This document shows, in pieces, positions 1 to 31,453 of a DNA stretch of 64,000 bases; position 1 is the first letter of the stretch; the number at the start of each line of letters is the position of its first letter. The position numbers were made by a program, and so were the translations under genes. The notes under the pieces are model-generated. The model was not told the DNA's origin, did no database searches, and saw only the letters and a program-made list of their open reading frames with translations. This stretch comes from Lycocorax pyrrhopterus obiensis (taxonomy: Eukaryota; Chordata; Aves; Passeriformes; Paradisaeidae): NCBI GenBank assembly GCA_014706295.1, contig JACSVZ010000038.1:1302001-1366000 (forward strand), in the 5' to 3' direction.

Positions 1-128
1 AGGGCCCTGCATTGTGCAAAAGTCTCACACAGCCTTAACCAGAGGCTGGGTGTCATGTCTGAACCTTCCCTGAGCCTCCCCACATGTTGCAGGCTGTGCC
101 ACAGCTCCCAAAGGTGCCCCCTGAGAGT

Positions 129-268
129 CACAGAATGCCCTGAGTTGGGAGGAACCCACAAGAATCATCGAGTACAAACACCCCAACAACCCCTGAGAGC
201 GTCGTCCAAACTCTCCTGGAGCTCTGGCAGCCTTGGGACCCTGACCATTCCCTGGGGAGACAATCTTT
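129..268 (-). mobile_element. CR1 LINE 3' fragment, antisense
   Basis: The block starts with CACAGAAT, the reverse complement of the CR1 terminal 8-mer. It continues with diverged antisense CR1 3' sequence, including 'cctggagctctggcagcc' and 'gaccattccctgggga'. It is old, truncated and non-coding. Confidence 0.65.
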
Positions 269-3118
269 TCATGCAAAGAGGCAAATCTTGGTGGGCCATG
301 GCAATTATTGGGGTCTGCAGCCCTCGGTGGAGAAGGGTAATGAGGTGCTCAAACCTATTCAGTGTTGACCTGCAGTGAAAGCACAACGTGGCAGTAAAAA
401 CCCAAACAAAACCCGTATTTCTGGCCCATCTGAATCACATAACCTGGAGTACCAGTGTGAAAAGCCGTAGTGAAGATACTCTGGAGAGGTTTTACACGAC
501 TTGAGGTGCTCTCTAAAACGCAGACTTTGATAATGTCATGACATCTGTTCAGGATCTTGGGTAATGAGGATTTGCACAAAATGGTGATTGACAATTTCTG
601 GTCTTGAGTGCTTAATGGAAAAAGAGCTGTTGCCTTGGGTGCTTTGCTTTCTTCGAGCTGTCTTTGAGACATCAAAAGCTCGCGGAACAGGAAAAAGAGA
701 AACGTTAAGACCGGTTTAAAAATAGTTTAATTGTATCTTCTGAAAACCTTTAGAGTGGAGACTTTAGGCGGTTTCTGCCCTGTGAATACTTGCAGCTGAG
801 TTCAAAATGTGTAAATAAGCACAGGGCTTTGAAGATTAGTTTCCATAACAAATTAAATAAAAATATTGTGTGACAGAATGTTAAGTAGGTGCCATGTGTC
901 ACCGGGTGCTTTGCATGAGGGCCGGCTTTTCCCAGTTACCTGTCTGCTCCACTGACTCCTTGGAAAACAAACGCTGTCCTTTGGATACTTTAAACTTTGT
1001 AGTTCTTGAACATGAAAGAGGCACGGGAGAACTTCCTTGTGGAGGAAATGCTGGTGAGGAACACTGGGAATTGTGCTGGCAGCACTCACCTTCCAGCTCC
1101 CACAAACCATTCCTGCATTTGCCTCAGCATTTGCTTCCCAGCTGGAAGCTGACCCTGCTCCAGGGAGGAACCAAGCAACCTTGCAGGACATCTCTGTGTC
1201 AGGGAGATGTGGGAGAAACAGCCCAGGCTTTCCCTCTGCTCATAAACCTTGATATTCCAGGCTGGGATTAGTAAGTTTGATAGTGTTTTGGGCTGAATTC
1301 TGGAATTTTCTGTTGCAAATATTTCTAATAAATGGCAGCCAGGACACCTGTTGCTAGACTGTGCTCATCTATGGCCTGGTAAGGAATGTATAACCATTTA
1401 AAACATCCATGTATAACCTGGCTTTTAAAACAAGCTTCTCATTTTATATTTAGTCTAACGCAAGGTGTTATCTGCAGGTTGCTGCTGTTTGGCTGTTGAA
1501 TTTCAATCAGGTCCTATTTGTGACAGGTTCACAAAATAAGGCCTGTTGCTGGAAAAGGACAAAAAGTTGGTCAGCCTGAAAGGAAATGAATTTGAATGGA
1601 TTTTTTTGCGATGGATGAGTGGTGCACAGAGAAAACACCTGCAGTGAAGGACTGACATGGAAGCAATAAGATATTGGAGATTAAATTGTCCTTGTGGTAG
1701 AATTTCAACTTTATCCGTTTCATATTTCTTCAAGGGATTTTATCAGGCTGGAGCAGACCAGAGGTTGCTCATCTTTACTACCTCATCTACTGCTGCTTGT
1801 TCCAAGAATGGCATTAACAGCTTTAACACACTTAATTCTGCAATCCCTTAACGTGGGGCGGAGGAGGATTTTCTTCCTAACACAGCTGGGGATTGGATCA
1901 TCCAAACATGTTGTGCTTTGGATCCCACATGCTGCTCCGTTAGCTGGATAAAACCAGGCCATGTTCCACTGCTGGGCTGCTCAGATGCCTTAACCAGAAA
2001 TTAAAGACAACATTTCACCTCTGGACATCGCTGTGTCCAGGACCTCCCAAATAAAGCCCCTCCTGCCTTGACACTGAGTGTTGGACAGAAGGCTGGGGAG
2101 ATTTTGAGGCAGATGGTATTGATTCAGGATTTATTGCTGTCTCCCTTCACCAAGGATGCTCAGGCAGGGCATCAGGAGCTGCTCAGGTGCTCCCTCAGAC
2201 ACAGCACTGGTTTGGTGAGGACAAGGGGATGTCTTGATCTGCATCTTGGCAATTCACAGCTGGATCCCAAAGGCTGTGAGGATAAATCCAGGTCCCTGTC
2301 CCTCATCTAAAGCCCTTTCTCCTGCTTCTAAAGCCCTGCTTGGCGTTGGTGTTTGCTCCTGGAGTGCTGATTTCAGCTCTGTTCCCTGATAGGAAGTTCT
2401 GTGGCGTGTTCTGGATTACAGAGTTGGATTTAACCAGTTCAGCCTCGTTTGAATGGCTCAGACTGAGCGTGGAGGTGCTGAGGGGCAGGACCGACCTTCC
2501 CCTGGAGCTTCCCTGGGTTTGTTCATCCTGCCCTCCCGCTCCTCCCCGAGTTACTCACGGTGTTTGCCCCGAGCTGTGCCCGCTTGGTTTCCAGTTCAAA
2601 GCCCAAACCGCTCGTTAAAGGTGTTGTGGGGCGCTAGGTGATGAGTAATTAAAAAGAAAACCATAAAAACCTCAAGCAGTAACACTCGTGGGTGCCCTTC
2701 TTTGTGGACTTGTTGGGAGAGTCGCTGAAAAGCTCATGTTGGTGCCAGGGCTTCCTCCAGGAAACCAGGGACAGGGTGATAGACAGATGGGAAGCAAATC
2801 CTGATGAAGCTGAAGGGTTGTGTAAAAATGCTGTTGGACGTGTTATTTGCAGTACTGCTGTAGGAAACTTCAGGTTCTTGAGCTGAGAAACAAGAATCTT
2901 CTGGCTGAAACTGCCTGTGCCAGGCTGGGAAGCTCTTGCTGTGCAGTCTCATCACTCCTGAGCTTCAGAAATAACACTGGAGTCACCAAGGCTCTCCTGG
3001 AGCCTCTTAGTGCCGGACTGAGAGAACAGGAAAGCTCAGTTTTCTTCTTTTGGAGATGAGCGTTGATGAGTTGTGAAGGGTGAACGATAACACTCCTCAA
3101 AAACGTTCTTAAAACGTG

Positions 3119-3987
3119 GAATTTACACTGAAAGGTGGAGATGAGGCGGAATTTACACTGAAAGGTGAAGATGAGGCAGAATTTACACTGAAAGGTGAGG
3201 ATGAGGCAGAATTTACACTGACAAGCGAAGATGAGGCAGAATTTGCACTGACAAGCGGAGATGAGGCAGAATTTACACTGACACGTGGAGATGAGGCAGA
3301 ATTTGCACTGACAAGCGGAGATGAGGCAGAATTTACACTGAAAGGTGGAGATGAGGCAGAATTTACACTGAAAGGTGGAGATGAGGCAGAATTTGCACTG
3401 ACACGTGGAGATGAGGCAGAATTTGCACTGACAAGTGAAGATGAGGCAGAATTTACACTGACAAGTGGAGATGAGGCAGAATTTACACTGACAAGTGAAG
3501 ATGAGGCAGAATTTACACTGACAAGCGAAGATGAGGCGGAATTTACACTGAAAGGTGGAGATGAGGCAGAATTTGCACTGACAAGCGAAGATGAGGCAGA
3601 ATTTGCACTGACACGTGGAGATGAGGCAGAATTTACACTGACAAGTGAAGATGAGGCAGAATTTACGCTGAAAGGCGAAGATGAGGCAGAATTTACACTG
3701 ACAATGGAGATGAGGCAGAATTTACACTGAAAGGTGGAGATGAGGCAGAATTTGCACTGACAAGCGGAGATGAGGCAGAATTTGCACTGACACGTGGAGA
3801 TGAGGCAGAATTTGCACTGACAAGCGGAGATGAGGCAGAATTTGCACTGACACGTGGAGATGAGGCAGAATTTGCACTGAAAGGCGAAGATGAGGCAGAA
3901 TTTACACTGAAAGGTGGAGATGAGGCAGAATTTGCACTGACAAGTGAAGATGAGGCAGAATTTACACTGAAAGGCGAAGATGAGGCA
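3119..3987. repeat. 30-bp minisatellite, 29 units
   Basis: Twenty-nine tandem units of 30 bp fill 869 bp; one unit near 3690-3720 is 29 bp. Variation is confined to a few positions: TTTACA/TTTGCA, AAAGGT/ACAAGC/ACACGT, GGA/GAA. Because 30 is a multiple of three, stop-free frames run through on both strands. The + strand reads EFTLKGGDEA-type decapeptides until the 1-bp loss, and the - strand reads SVNSASSPLV-type repeats. The array ends only about 140 bp before the exon 3 acceptor. No start context, splice evidence or homology suggests that it is translated. Confidence 0.97.
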
Positions 3988-4128
3988 GATGCCTGCGCTC
4001 CACCGTTGCCCCTCTGCAAAGGGAGTTCCCAAGGCGAGCAGGACCCAGGTGTCACAAGCTCTCGGGGTCACACACACGGCCAGGCTCTCCTGTGGCACTC
4101 ACCTGCCTCTGGTGCTTTCCCTTGCCAG

Positions 4129-23056
<18,928 letters not shown>

Positions 23057-23663
23057 CACTTCCTGCTTGGCCCAAGGGTTGTGTCTGCTTTTTTCCCCCC
23101 TCCACAAATCTCAGGACTCTTGTTATTGCTGCCACAGTGTATGACACACATCTACAAACTCTTCAGATTTTTAATCATCTTACAATTTTTTTTTTTTTTT
23201 GCCAAGTTGACTGGTTGTCAGTGGACTTATCTGTGAACATAAATGGAAGAGGTTTCCATGGCTGCTGTCCCTTCTGTAACCATGGTTTCACAACAGGAAG
23301 CGACCGTGTGAGTTCAACTGAAGGAGAAGCATCCGCGTTTGCCAACAGAAGACGTGAAGTTCTCTGGTGCCTGAGCTACAGCCCAGCAGTGCAGAACAAG
23401 AGCATTTCCAGTAGAATTCCAGGCTTTCAGGCAGGCTCTCCACTACAGCTGAAGGATTCAACACATCAGTCGGACGCGCCAGATCCTCAGATTGACCAAT
23501 AGCTGCTGCTTTCATACTTTGTTTTCAAGGGGTGAAACCCCCGGGGTGCGTGCGTGGGCGTGTGTGTGCGTGTGTGCAGTATCAACGTGTGGGGTGTAAC
23601 CTACAGCTAAAGAGACACTTCTGGTTTTGTGCACAACTTACAGCGCTTTCAGGCACATGGTGG

Positions 23664-23752
23664 GATTCTCGGGGTGTCCTGCACAGGGCCAGGAGTTGGA
23701 CTCGATGATCCTGGTGGGTCCCTTGCAACTCAGCATATTCTATGGTTCTCTG
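23664..23752 (+). mobile_element. CR1 LINE terminal fragment in 3' UTR
   Basis: Contains 'gttggactcgatgatcctgg', 'tgggtcccttgcaactcagc' and an ending ATATTCTATGGTTCTCTG, a CR1 tail inside the INSR 3' UTR. Confidence 0.8.
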
Positions 23753-24979
23753 TTCTCACAGGAGCTTTCCTCTTCTTGGAAGTGTGTACTTATCTTTTTT
23801 CCCCGTTTCCCTGGAGAGACTGAATCCTAAACAGATTATTTTTATACTGAGGACTCTTGGGAGCAGGTTTTCTCTCATTAACAAATGAGGAGAACGTGCT
23901 GGGAGCTAAATGAGCAGAACTCTGAGATTTGTGGGTACTTTTAAGACCAAACGAAGTAGGAGTCCCCTGACCTGAGACATGGAGTTTTCTGTCCTTACAG
24001 CATTGAGTATATATATTGTTTGTTGTAACATATTTAAAGATGTCTTTAGTTTAAATTTTAACTTCATATAAATTATTGACTGTTTATGATCCTTTTGGGG
24101 CGGGGAGAGTTTTGGGGGATTGTTTGGTCTTAAAGTGGTCCAAAGATTTCAGAATGAACTAATTTTAGCCTTGCAGGAGCGATGAAGCACATGTTCAGTT
24201 CATACTTGACAAGGCTTTGTAATAGTTTCATGATTTATACAACACAGTCAGCTGGCTCCAGTTGAAGCCCTGTCTTGGGTGTTGGGAGCTGAAGGACACA
24301 GAACATCCTGGCCTCGAGTCCTGCTCCTCCTCTGCCCCCCGTCCCTCGCTTCGCCTTCCGTGCCACAGACGCAGCCGGACGCAGCCGGCGAGAGAGGACG
24401 AGCACGAACTGGAGCTGAGAAAGGGACATTGAAGGGGGGAGCACAAAGCTCTGGGCTCTGCACGCCGGAGGTGACCGTGGCTCGCTGCCTGTCTGCTGCT
24501 CCCAGGCCTCCAGCCTTGTGTTCCCCGAGATTCCCGCTGCAGAACTCCCGGGACGCGGCTCGTCAGGATGTCAGCGCTCGCCGTCAGGACTGTGCTTTGT
24601 TGTGCTGCTGTTTGCAGAGACAGAGCTGATGGGCACCTGATGTTGGAGAATAATGGTGGAGCTCAGCCGGGGCTGGTGGTGTGGAGGGAGCTGGCAGGAG
24701 CAGCGCGGGAGCAGGGAAGGAAGATGATGGATGTCGCAGGCCCGTGTCATGCAGGAGGTGCTTGAACAGCAGGGAGAGATGCTCAGTCCTTCACTTCTCC
24801 TCCTGGAGAAGTCCAAGATCTGTTTTGTGCTCTCTGCCAGGAGAAAGCGAGGTGCCCTGGCTCGGGGGAGCGCTGAGCTGGTCTGTGACTCCAGCCCGGG
24901 CGGTGCTGCTGCTGTGAGCGAAGCAGAGGGGCTGGAGTCCGTAGGGGAGAGCTCTCCGAGCCCACACTCGGGGGCACAG

Positions 24980-25044
24980 CTGGTTCTGGTAACCTCTGCC
25001 CCCACCTGCTTCTGGCCAAAACAGCACTGCCAGAGTCGTAAAAG
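24980..25044. repeat. 65-bp dispersed duplicate, copy 2
   Basis: About 92 percent identical to 22060-22124 (five mismatches). It lies in the inferred INSR 3' UTR. Confidence 0.9.
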
Positions 25045-26710
25045 GGGGGACGACGGACTCTGGGCAGCACCAGGAGCTGTCGGGCCCTTTGCTGCTGGAG
25101 GCTGGTCGGTTCGGCCCAGGTGGAGGGTACAGGTTGCCCCACAAATTTGGGTGGAAAACACAGTCCAGACATGGGTAAGAACCTTTGGATTTCAAAAGGC
25201 CTCGTTTACATTTCTTCTGCTTTACAAAGTCGTAACTGTTTAGCAGCTCTATACTACACTGCAGGAAAGAAGACATATTCTCACACTTTTCTAAGGAAGA
25301 GAAGTTTTTCTTATTAGAATTTTTTTATTTATTTTAATATATAAAACACTGTAAAAAAAAAAGCAACAAACAATTTGTTTTCTTAAACACACAGAACATG
25401 TAAATTTGTATCTGCAAAATCTTGGCAGGTGGATGTGGTGGGATTATTTTTGCCCTGTTCTGGTGCAGTCTACCTCAGTGTTTCTTAAGGATATTTTTTA
25501 ATACTATGCACCTCTAAACCTGTTTAAATATTCTGGTCTGGACCTATTGTGGATCAGGGAAAATCAGTATCAGCTGATTCCAATACCAGGGACCATTCAT
25601 GAAGGGAATGGGAAGGAGAATGGCTCGTCACTGTTGATCCCTAATCTGAACAGTAGTGGCCAATGAACCCATTTACAAATTTGGATCTGATCTCATCCCT
25701 TAGTTCTGTTGTGATTAAAAAAAAAAAAAACAAAAAACCAAAAAGAACAAAAGAGCCATTTAAATGTTTGGACTTCAGTGAACTCACGACCTAAAAGGAG
25801 CAGGCTGCTTCCTCCTGGAGCAGCATGTGCCAGCGTGGAGCAGGGACTGGGACCAGCCCTTGCTGTTGGGGTTGCATTGGGGTGGCTTGGTCACTGCTCT
25901 TCTCACTGTGCACAGGTGACCCCAGGTCCTGCCAGTGACCTCCTGAAGCAGACCTTTCCCAGCCCACCCTTGCTTGGATAACATTTCCAATGGCAGTGAT
26001 CATAACTGTGGGAATAGAAGATCTTTTAGCTGAAAGAACATTGGAACCTCGTATTGGGTCTGGCTTTTCCACGCAGTTGATACTGGTTGGCCCTGTGAGT
26101 ACACATGGTTTGCAACACTTGGATGGCCGAGCCAGGGAGCACGTGCTGCTCCATGGACAGGCAGTCCCTTCCCGTGGCTCATCGTGTCACCTTCACTCTG
26201 CACCGAACGGAGCAGTTGTTTGTACCCAGCACTGTGTGTGAGGTTACTCATCCTTCCTACCTGGTGCCCAGGGGGAGGGAAGGCGTGTGGTACCAGTGGT
26301 GAGGGTATCGGATTTCTCCTCTGTAAAACAAATAACACTAGTGGTTGCTGCTCGTGGCTGTTACAGATCACACCCAGCTGTAGAATTAGGAAGAATAAAT
26401 GAACATCACCCGCAAAGCCCAGCTCTCACTGCTGGAAAATCCTTCCTTGGCTCACAGCCGACACTTTGGTCTCTGCTGCTGGAAGATCCTCGCCCCGGGG
26501 ATGCCCGAATGCCTCACTCAGATCTCGCCGATTCCTGCTCAGAGAATTCCTGCAAGTGGAGACTCACATGCTATTGAAACCTCTGCTGCCAGGGAGCCCA
26601 GCCCGGGCAGGGGTGCTGTGCTGAGCCTTCCTCGGGGGAGCTGCTGCTCTTTGCTCCGGCTGAATCCTTATGGGGCAGAATTCCCCAGCTGCACTGGAAG
26701 CACAACACTC

Positions 26711-26737
26711 GCTGCTGCTGCTGCTGCTGCTGCTGCT
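26711..26737. repeat. (GCT)9 trinucleotide tract
   Basis: Nine perfect GCT units in the inferred INSR 3' UTR (CUG in the transcript). Confidence 0.95.
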
Positions 26738-28309
26738 TTAGGAGGAGCCAAACGCTGGTGCAGGACAGCAGGTGGGATGGCTGGAGGAGGGCAGCCAGCA
26801 GTGGGAAGCTCTTTCCTTGCATTAGTATTTGTTGGAGGGTTGGCTCCTGCCCTTTGTGGGCAGAGAACGGCCTGCTTGCAGCACAGGGCAGCAGGACAGA
26901 CCCCTCAGCCTGTCCAACAGCAGCTGGAGCCTCCTGGGCACAGTCTGGCACCACCACGTAGCCAGAAATTCACTCCAGTGAATCAGGAGGAGCAAGAAGC
27001 TGAGCTCTGCTGAGCTTTCACTGAGAAAATGTCTGAAGTGCGAGGCCGGAGAGGTTTTTCAGAAAGGTTTCCACATTAAACTCGATTGCCACTTCCCGAA
27101 CAGCTCTTGCCAATCTGGAACTTCTCTCGCGGGCCAGCGCAGCGCTGCAGAGCTTGGCTGCTGGGTTAGGAACGTGTCTGTCTTGGCTGCTTGTAAATAC
27201 TCTATTGTGTTGTAAAATAGAAGAGCTCAGACATAAACTCTGTGCCAGCACTGGGCTGGGAAAGGTGATGGGAACTAGACCACGCTGCAGCGATGATGGT
27301 AAAGCAGCTGTGTGGGTATGAAGAGGCTGCTTTTAGGTTGCTAAAGGGTACTCTTAATTTATGGGTAGTTTATCTCTTTCCTCCTAAATTTGTATTATAG
27401 CAATGGGACACTGCTTAATTTTAGTCTGTTGCCTATAGTGTTGGTATCTCTTTGGAAAAAAATAATCTCAAAGTCGCTTCTTGTGTTACTGAGCTGACTG
27501 TGCTGAAGGCAAATAGGAAATGACAGGAGCGAGAAGGGTGCTGAGCCTCTGCTTTAGAGGAGGGAGGCAGGCAGTCGAGTTCCCTCTCAATGCCACTGTG
27601 ACACGAAAATGGACCCTGAGGTGTCCCGGGCCCTTCCTGCTACCAAGACTGGAACCTTGTTTTACAAGCCAGAACGTAAAATATCTTTGTGCCATAAAAC
27701 CTTACTGTCGAGGCTGTGCCAGGTGCTCCCGTGATCCGTGTGGGATCGGCTCAGAGCCTGGAGGGAGCACGGAACTGCAGATGAACCCTGTGATCCTCTC
27801 GGAGCCGGGGACTCGCAGGAACCCCGGCCCTGCCCAAAGAGCCGCCGCCCCTCGGAGTGTCCTGTGGTCCAGGGAAAGGAACTGCTGAATGGGTTGGAAT
27901 CAAGAAATAGTTACTTCGTGAAATTCAACATAAGATTAGTTTGGTATTTGTATGAACTTAATGGAATTTGGCCTTTTTATTACCTTCTGCTTGGCTCTGT
28001 GTTCCCTCTGCTTGGATTCTGTCCGTGAGTGTCGGTGTAAAGCCTTGACGTGTTCAGCCTCGTTAGGAGCATCACAAGAGTGAAGCCAATCATCCAGCTG
28101 ACTTTTGGAGGAACCTGACTGTTGAAAAGCAACTCTAAAATTACTGTTTTTAGCAAATCTGCTGTCATGAAATGTGTATTTGTTTTTAAAATGAATTTGC
28201 TTGTCCTTCTCAGAAGGAAGCACTTATTCTTGCAGTTTGGGCAAATTCACTGCAGCACAATGCAAGCTGTAAGGGGACAGGTAGAGAAATGAATTTTTAA
28301 ATATTGTAT

Positions 28310-28315
28310 AATAAA
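28310..28315 (+). promoter_or_regulatory. INSR: Poly(A) signal AATAAA, likely INSR end
   Basis: Canonical hexamer in AT-rich context, followed 15-35 bp later by GT- and T-rich sequence. Alternatives in the same orientation are at 26394-26399, 28955-28960, 29305-29310 (with 'tgtgtctgctgtgtgtgc' after it) and 29415-29420. Confidence 0.6.
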
Positions 28316-29879
28316 GTTAGTATTAACTCCTATTGGTGGTGGTATTTTTTTGCCAACAGATCTGCAATCAGCCAGAAATTCTGTTCCTGGTAGTGGTTTT
28401 GTTCCCACTCCAGTGTTCCAGCTGGTGGTGTTAAATAGTTTCCTGTCTCAGCCCAGAAGGGTCCCTTGGGAGCAGGGTCCGGTGGCTGGGAGGACCTGGA
28501 ATAGTCCTGGCAGCTAAAGAGGAGCCGTCAGTAGAGGTTAAATGTGGGCTCTTGCTTAGCTGAGCCCTAGCCCCTGGTCAGTCCCAGCAGCACCAGTAAA
28601 TCTTGAGCTGAGGACTCTTTACCTGAGAGCTCCGAGCTGGACTCGACACCAAAGCTTTGTAAATCCAGACTCTCCCAGCAGCATTCCAACGCTTCCACCA
28701 TCCCCGCTTCCAGGTCTTTTCCCATAACCGAGTCCCATGAAAACTGATGGAGAATTTTAGAAGGGCCACTTCTAAATCTGCAAAGGTAGAGTGTTACTTA
28801 AGCAGGAAAAGTGTCACCTTTTGCTTTAGTTTGGGGAATGATTTTATTCTTGGAGTATCAAAACTGGTTTGTATTTGAGGACCCTCATGGATGGGGGAAC
28901 TGGACATCAGCTTCATCCAACATAGCCCAAAGCAAACCTTCTCTGCTTCACTTAAATAAACCACAGACAGTTTCAGTTAGGTGATGTTCTGTGAAGTCTT
29001 GGGGTTTTTATTTTTTTTCCCAGTTCATTCTTGCTGCTCCCACCTTTCCCTCTGCATATCCAAGGTTCCAGAATACAAATAGTACTGCAGATACCTCTTG
29101 TTTGAAATAAAGGATCAAATGTGCCATGATTTTTTTAAAAAGGAAGAAAAAAAAGAAAAACCTTCCCCCTTGATTTATTTTTTCAATGTTTTCATATCTA
29201 AGAGCCAAGCAGTGACATGTACAGAAAATCTTTGAATAGTAAAAAAAAAAATCCTTGCTGTGTGTCAGAATATTGAACAATTAACTGTTTATATTAAAAT
29301 TCTGAATAAATTATCCAAGAATAACTGTTCATTTTGTGTCTGCTGTGTGTGCAGCACTGAAGGCTGCTTTGCCATGGAGAAAACACTAAATTTGTACCTT
29401 GGAATAAGTTGCAAAATAAATGGTGTTAAGGAAAAAACCAAAACCCACAGCTCAACCAACTCAAGGCTTGTGGTGTGATGCCAGTGGAACTCCTCTGCCT
29501 GATGGCTCTGGTCATCCCTGTCCTCACCTCGGGGTCTTGGGTGATGCCTCTGATGCCGTCAGGTGAACTTGGGTACCAGGATTCCTTCTGGAGCATCGAG
29601 AGCTGCAGCTCTGTGATGTAATTCTGTTATTTCCCAGGTGTTCCCTCCTTGGAGGGGACAAACTCCTCACTGGTGGTTTTAAAGCATCAAAGGCAGAGGA
29701 TCAGCCGTGTCCTGTGGTGGAGCTGCTGTCGCTGGGTGTGCACCAGGAACCTCCTGTCCCTCCTCCTGTCCTGCCCAGGCCCCTCTGGGGATGTTTCTAA
29801 CTCAAACCTGGTTTTGTTTCACCAGAGCCAAGATTTCCCTCCTGATCGGCTGCACCGGTGAGGTGAGGGCTGCCCCCTC

Positions 29880-30085
29880 CTGTCACGGACTTGTGCAGAG
29901 CCAGAAGGTCCCCCCTGAGCCTTCTTTTCTCCAGGCTGAGCCCCTTTCCCAGCTCCCTCACAGGACTGACTCTCCAGACCCTCCCCCAGCTCTGTTCCCT
30001 TCTCTGGACACCTTCCAGCCCCTCAATGTCTTTCTTGCAGTGAGGCCCAGAACTGGACACAGCACTCAAGGCCTCACCAGTGCCA
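29880..30085 (-). mobile_element. CR1 LINE, antisense internal 3' segment
   Basis: Reads as the reverse complement of the CR1 3' part: 'ctccaggctgagcccctttc', 'cccttctctggacaccttcc' and 'tcttgcagtgaggcccagaa'. It belongs to a region of CR1 further from the 3' end than the other copies. Confidence 0.88.
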
Positions 30086-31369
30086 TTTTTTTCTAAGCCT
30101 GTGCAGAATTCTCTCACTGTGAGAATGATCGTAAACAAACTGGTATTTTAAGATGTTTTGGAGTTGCTTCTTCTGGCACAAGCTTGTTCTCTGGGGATCC
30201 TAAAATGCAAAAATAAGCAAAGCCATAAAGTGAACTTGCTGTCCCAGGAGGTTTGCTTCCCACTGGGCTCTCTGGTATGCTGTGGGGAGGCTGCTGAGGC
30301 TCAGACAGCCCTCGTGCTATTATCCCTCATCACTTCCAGGCTGCTTTGGCACCCCCCAAGCCGTGTCAGACACGTGGCAGGAGGAAAAGAGCTCGTCTTG
30401 TTTGAGCCAAGGACAACTCACCATCCCATCAGCCAGAGCAGCTGCCTGGTGTTTAGGAGCTGCCCTGATCTCTGATGCTAATCGAGCTCTTGTGGACTTC
30501 AGAGAAATTAAACCATAATTCCTCTTTGCTCTTGTGGTTTCCTGGAGCACAGGGTAATTGCTATTCTAAGTGCTGCCAAAGCTGCGGTCTCTGAGTAATT
30601 GGAGTGTGAGTGGTTCTTGTTCTGATTAGGGTTTGGCTGGGGCTGGTGAGTGCTCGGGGCTCTGGGATGAGGAGCATGTGTGCATCAGCCCACGGGGCTT
30701 GTTGGGAAGGAGGGAATGGCTGGGCCAACAAACCCAAGGCTGGACCCAAGGGGCTCTGTCTGCTGTACCAAGGGCAGGGCAGGGGCACTGCCTTGGAGCT
30801 GAAGTCTTTGTCTCTCTCCTGTACAGGTGAGTAAGGTCAGTACAGGCATTTCTGTGCTTTGTTCACCCTGCCTAAGACAGACCTGCTGGGCTTTGGGGTC
30901 TCTGTTGCTCCACAAGGTCAAACCGTGACAGCAAAGACCAGGCACTCGTTAAGAGGAGCCCTGTGTAGGAGGCTAATGAGCCATGGTGCAGGGAGCCCAC
31001 AGGCTGGGCCAGGCGTGCGGGGTTCTCAGGGCCCACACAGCGGTTTTTCTCCGAAGGGAACAGGAAGCAGTTGGGGCAATAGCTGCTCGTCGCAGCCATC
31101 ATGACTTCAGGGCTCCCTGGGCCCCTGCACCGGCCGCTTCGGGGTCCACGACCCCCCTGGTGACCCTGCTGGACCCTCCTGGAGCCCAGACCCCTGCGAG
31201 GGTGGGAGCGAGCAGCACTGGGGCCGCTGCGGTGGAAGTGCAGCACGGGAGAGGTGGGTTTGTTTGTGCCGTCGGAAAGGGGAAGCGGTGAGAGGGTTGA
31301 GCCAGCGGCCCCGTGAGCAAACCGCCCTCATGGCCGCTGCTTCCCTGGCGAGGCTCCGCTTCTCGCTCT

Positions 31370-31453
31370 GCTCCAGCAGCTGGAGAAGAAGCCGAGGCTG
31401 TCAGATCTGAGTGTGCACGAGGAGCCCTCCACAGAGATGCCTCCAGCCCTCAG
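31370..31453 (+). other. Candidate exon upstream of ARHGEF18
   Basis: A good acceptor (cttctcgctctgctccag|CAG at about 31376-31379) and a consensus donor (CAGG|gtaagt) bracket about 80 bp. One frame reads LEKKPRLSDLSVHEEPSTEM, which looks protein-like. In the frame whose phase matches ARHGEF18 exon 2 (CAG G|) there is no ATG. It may be an upstream non-coding exon of ARHGEF18, an exon of an unknown transcript, or chance. Confidence 0.25.

Larger units (their letters stand above)
1..4128 (+). other. INSR: INSR intron 2 (3' part)
   Basis: No coding exon is recognisable here. The stretch begins inside an intron and ends at the polypyrimidine tract and cttgccag acceptor of exon 3. It contains an antisense CR1 fragment near the left edge and a large 30-bp minisatellite at 3119-3987. 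The remainder looks like unique AT-moderate intron. It could also hold distal parts of other transcripts, but nothing in the sequence shows one. Confidence 0.85.
23057..28330 (+). other. INSR: INSR 3' UTR (inferred)
   Basis: About 5.3 kb from the stop codon to the AATAAA at 28310-28315, which is followed by a GT-rich element (ggtggtggtatttttttg). The length is in line with the long INSR 3' UTR of mammals. It contains a (GT/GC)n patch near 23547-23578, a CR1 scrap, the second copy of the 65-bp duplicate, AT-rich stretches at 24003-24095 and 25316-25390 that look UTR-like, and a (GCT)9 tract. The true end could be one of several other AATAAA sites. Confidence 0.7.

Noticed and set aside
3109..4098. 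329-codon minus-strand ORF and 204-codon plus-strand ORF
   Set aside because: Both are products of the 30-bp minisatellite, whose unit length is a multiple of three. No splice sites, start context or homology support a gene.
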